This document shows, one piece after another, positions 5,867-7,971 of a stretch of DNA of 7,971 bases. The notes below the pieces were generated by a model. It searched no databases, had not been told where the DNA came from, and saw nothing but the letters and a program-made list of their open reading frames with translations. The translations under genes and the position numbers were made by a program. The stretch lies in assembly GCA_030746295.1 (NCBI GenBank), contig JASLMY010000231.1, forward strand, positions 1 to 7,971, read 5' to 3'. The DNA comes from Alphaproteobacteria bacterium. GTDB taxonomy: Bacteria; Pseudomonadota; Alphaproteobacteria; GCA-2731375. The number at the start of each line of letters is the position of its first letter. Position 1 is the first letter of the stretch.

Positions 5867-7104
5867 AGAAGCTGTTCGGGCGCCACGACGGGAGCGCCGG
5901 CACAGAGGTCACCTATGAGAACCAGCGGCAGATGATCCAGGCTCCAAACGCCGAGGTGCGCCACGGCGTCGCTTCCTCGCCCCATGCCCGGCCCGAGGTT
6001 CTCTACTATCTCGTCGACGACGAGGCGCCCGAGGTTCGCCGCGCCGTGGCACAGAACCCGGCAACGCCGATGCAAGCGGCCGTGGCCCTCTCTGAAGACG
6101 AGGACGACTTGGTTCGTTGTGAGCTGGCGCGCAAGATCGGTCGCCTGATCCCCGACCTGCCCGAGGACGAGCGCGACCGCACCCGCGATGTCGCTCTGCA
6201 AGTGCTGGAGACGCTGGCCCGCGACCAGCTCGCCCGTGTCCGGCAGATCCTTTCGGAGACGATCCGCAGCTCGGACCAAGTGCCGCGCCGGGTCGTCAGG
6301 CGGTTGGCCCAGGATGTCGAGGCCATCGTCGCGGCGCCGGTGCTGGAATACTCGCCCCTTCTGGACGATGCCGACCTCCGCGAGATCATCGCCGCCGGCA
6401 GCGCCAGCGAGGCGCTGCAGGCGATCGCGCGGCGGGCCAATCTGTCGGAGGCGGTGACGGACGACGTGGTCGCCACCTTCGATGCCGCCGCGGTCGCCAC
6501 CCTGCTTGCCAACGAGAGCGCCCAGATCCGCGAGGAGACGCTGGACACCATCATCGATTCGGCGGCCGAGATGGAAGCCTGGCACGAGCCGTTGGTGATG
6601 CGTCCCGAGCTTTCGATCAGGGCCATGCGCCGCATCTCCGGATTCGTCGCCTCGGCGTTGATCGAGATCCTGGCGACGTATCACGACATCGACGACGGTT
6701 TTCGCCGCGAGCTGCGCGACAAGGTGCAGCACCGGCTCGACGGTGACGACGGCGAGGCCGATGGCACCATTGCGCAAACGGTCGAGGAGCTGAACGCCCA
6801 GAACGCCCTCGACGACGACGCCTTGCAGAGCGCCATCGAGAACGGTCAGCGGGATTTCGCGGTGCAGGCGCTGTCGCTGAAGAGCGGCCTCGCCCCGCCG
6901 ACGGTCGACCGGATCCTGGCGACCAAGGACGGCAAGACGATCACCTCGCTGGCCTGGAAGGCGGGCCTCTCGATGCGCACCGCGATGATGGTGCAGACCG
7001 GGATCGCCCGGGTGCCGCCGCCGAAGATGCTGCATGCCCGAAACGGCACCGACTATCCTCTGAGCCCGAGCGACATGGAGTGGCAGATCGAAGCGATGAG
7101 CTGA
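5860..7104 (+). CDS. DUF2336 domain protein with N-terminal helical repeats
   Basis: This 414-residue protein resembles the DUF2336 family, common in Alphaproteobacteria and without an established biochemical role. Residues 26-95 carry HEAT-like repeats with the recurring pattern 'EVRxxVAxxPxxxxxxxxxL' (for example EVRHGVASSPHARPEVL and EVRRAVAQNPATPMQAAVAL). A long all-helical region follows, and a conserved-looking C-terminal part contains KDGKTITSLAWKAGLSMR (356-373). There is no signal peptide or membrane segment, so it is probably a cytoplasmic scaffold or partner protein. The ATG sits inside the end of the diguanylate cyclase gene (7-base overlap) with GGAGAGG just upstream, so the two are co-translated. 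This implies a shared pathway, perhaps as a partner or c-di-GMP responder, but that is inference only. No c-di-GMP-binding motif is evident. Confidence 0.8.
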   Translation: MLKKLFGRHDGSAGTEVTYENQRQMIQAPNAEVRHGVASSPHARPEVLYYLVDDEAPEVRRAVAQNPATPMQAAVALSEDEDDLVRCELARKIGRLIPDLPEDERDRTRDVALQVLETLARDQLARVRQILSETIRSSDQVPRRVVRRLAQDVEAIVAAPVLEYSPLLDDADLREIIAAGSASEALQAIARRANLSEAVTDDVVATFDAAAVATLLANESAQIREETLDTIIDSAAEMEAWHEPLVMRPELSIRAMRRISGFVASALIEILATYHDIDDGFRRELRDKVQHRLDGDDGEADGTIAQTVEELNAQNALDDDALQSAIENGQRDFAVQALSLKSGLAPPTVDRILATKDGKTITSLAWKAGLSMRTAMMVQTGIARVPPPKMLHARNGTDYPLSPSDMEWQIEAMS

Positions 7105-7146
7105 GGGCGGACGGCGCCGCCTGGCCGATAGCCTTGGCGAGGGCCG

Positions 7147-7172
7147 GTGGACGCGGCGATTTTGCGGTCCAC
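7147..7172. repeat. hairpin between the DUF2336 gene and the caspase-like gene
   Basis: GTGGAC (7147-7152) and GTCCAC (7167-7172) form a perfect 6-bp stem around a 14-base loop that contains TTTT. It lies 43 bases after the DUF2336 stop. No T-run follows the stem on the plus strand, so it is not a standard intrinsic terminator. It could be a mRNA-end structure or chance. Confidence 0.25.
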
Positions 7173-7205
7173 AAGGCGTATCCAACATGGTAGGATCAAC
7201 CGACT

Positions 7206-7210
7206 GGGAG
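7206..7210 (+). promoter_or_regulatory. ribosome binding site that decides the start of the caspase-like gene
   Basis: GGGAG lies 6 bases before the ATG at 7217. Starting there leaves a clean signal peptide at the N-terminus. An in-frame ATG 30 bases earlier (7187) would add ten polar residues in front of the signal sequence and has no comparable site. Confidence 0.5.
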
Positions 7211-7216
7211 ACTGCC

Positions 7217-7971
7217 ATGCGCCATGCGATCGCCTTGACTTTGGCTTTTTCGTGCCTTGCGTTGGGCCCCGCCCGGGCGGCGGAGATCGAATTCGGCCGC
7301 TATCATTCGTTGGTCATCGGCATCAACGACTACAAGCACCTGCCCGACCTGCAGACCGCGGTCAATGACGCCAGCGCGGTGCACGATGTGTTGCGCCGCG
7401 AATACGCCTACGAATCGACCCTGCTGCTGAACCCGAACCGGGCGCAGTTGGTGCAAGCGCTGGACAAGCTCCGAGCCGACCTGACCGAGCAGGACAACGT
7501 CTTGATCTTCTACGCCGGGCACGGCGTTTTGGATCGGCCGACGGACGAGGGCTTCTGGCTGACCACCGAGGCCGAAGAGGACAGTCAGGTCGAGTGGGTC
7601 TCGATCTCCTCGGTGACCCGGCTCTTGAAGGCCTCGTCGGCCAAGCACGCCCTGGTGGTGGCGGACAGCTGCTATTCCGGGGTCCTGTCGCGGAACGCGC
7701 CGGTTATGCTCAAGGTCGGTGCCGAGCGCCAATCGGAATTGAAAAGGATCGCGGGCAAGCGGGCGCGCAAGGCCCTGACCTCGGGCGGCCTGGAACCGGT
7801 CAACGACGGCGGCGGCGATGGTCATTCGGTCTTCACCCGGGCGTTCTTGGAGTCGCTTCGCGAGAACCGGCAGATCGTCGACGGCTACCAGCTCTTCCGC
7901 GAGCTGCGCCAGAAGGTGGTGCTCAACGCCGAGCAGACGCCGCAGTATTCCGACATCCGCTTCGCCGGCGA
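7217..7971 (+). CDS. exported caspase-family (peptidase C14) protein, 3' end outside window
   Basis: The first 251 residues are visible with no stop. Residues 1-21 look like a Sec signal peptide: a short basic start (MRHA), a hydrophobic core (IALTLAFSCLALG) and an ARA-A cleavage site near residues 21-22. The mature protein is then expected in the periplasm or outside. The caspase-like p20 fold begins at YHSLVIGINDYKHLPDL (29-45). The catalytic dyad is intact: His102 in FYAGHG and Cys152 in VVADSCYSG. The family segment LTSGGLEP...GHSVFTRAFLESL (187-213) follows. Bacterial members are usually cysteine proteases cleaving after basic or acidic residues, often with C-terminal repeat or binding domains; that part is cut off here, so the substrate and architecture are unknown. 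It follows the DUF2336 gene by 112 bases on the same strand; co-transcription is possible but unproven. Confidence 0.88.
   Translation, partial: MRHAIALTLAFSCLALGPARAAEIEFGRYHSLVIGINDYKHLPDLQTAVNDASAVHDVLRREYAYESTLLLNPNRAQLVQALDKLRADLTEQDNVLIFYAGHGVLDRPTDEGFWLTTEAEEDSQVEWVSISSVTRLLKASSAKHALVVADSCYSGVLSRNAPVMLKVGAERQSELKRIAGKRARKALTSGGLEPVNDGGGDGHSVFTRAFLESLRENRQIVDGYQLFRELRQKVVLNAEQTPQYSDIRFAG

Noticed and set aside
7187..7216. Earlier in-frame ATG as the start of the caspase-like gene
   Set aside because: It would put ten polar residues (including Asp and Glu) ahead of the signal peptide and lacks a good Shine-Dalgarno site. The ATG at 7217 has GGGAG 6 bases upstream.
5488..7218. Long minus-strand open frame (576 codons) opposite the DUF2336 gene
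   Set aside because: It spans the end of the cyclase gene and all of the DUF2336 gene in antisense, with composition bias and no motif. The real genes have Shine-Dalgarno sites and family matches.

Overview
The window reads as chromosomal DNA of a high-GC alphaproteobacterium, possibly a Rhodospirillales-type lineage. The evidence is the strong G/C third-position bias, a DUF2336 protein (a family found largely in Alphaproteobacteria), and a PAS-PAS-GAF-GGDEF signalling protein. I see no insertion sequence, CRISPR array, tRNA or rRNA. Coding density is high and no gene-free stretch exceeds about 210 bases.

Layout. (1) 1-114 (+) is the 3' end of a LysR-type regulator of the GcvA kind. (2) 163-477 (-) encodes a small protein with one C-terminal hydrophobic segment and no recognised family. 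(3) 608-3883 (-) is a compact three-gene operon in the order glmE, glmS, glmL. It encodes the two subunits of an adenosylcobalamin-dependent carbon-skeleton mutase of the glutamate mutase (methylaspartate mutase) type and its ASKHA-fold ATPase partner. (4) 3884-4090 is a divergent intergenic region. (5) 4091-7104 (+) is an overlapping gene pair: a PAS-PAS-GAF diguanylate cyclase with intact GGDEF and I-site motifs, then a DUF2336 helical-repeat protein. (6) 7217-7971 (+) is the start of an exported caspase-like (C14 clan) protease that runs off the window.

The most interesting part is the mutase. Its fold, cobalamin ligand motif (DxHxxG) and adenosyl-ribose contacts look intact. Compared with the Clostridium cochlearium enzyme, recalled from memory, three residues that hold the glutamate amino group are replaced: Glu171 by Asn170, Tyr177 by Cys176 and Tyr181 by Val180. 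The arginines that grip the substrate carboxylates are kept. The B12 subunit also changes the SxL loop to SSS. No methylaspartate ammonia-lyase gene lies beside it. I infer that this may be a mutase acting on a substrate other than glutamate, possibly a dicarboxylate without the amino group. The name 'methylaspartate mutase' should be treated as a family name only.

The right half looks like a separate signalling block. The diguanylate cyclase and DUF2336 gene are translationally coupled, so they probably work in one pathway. Any link to the secreted caspase homologue or to the divergent mutase operon is only positional.
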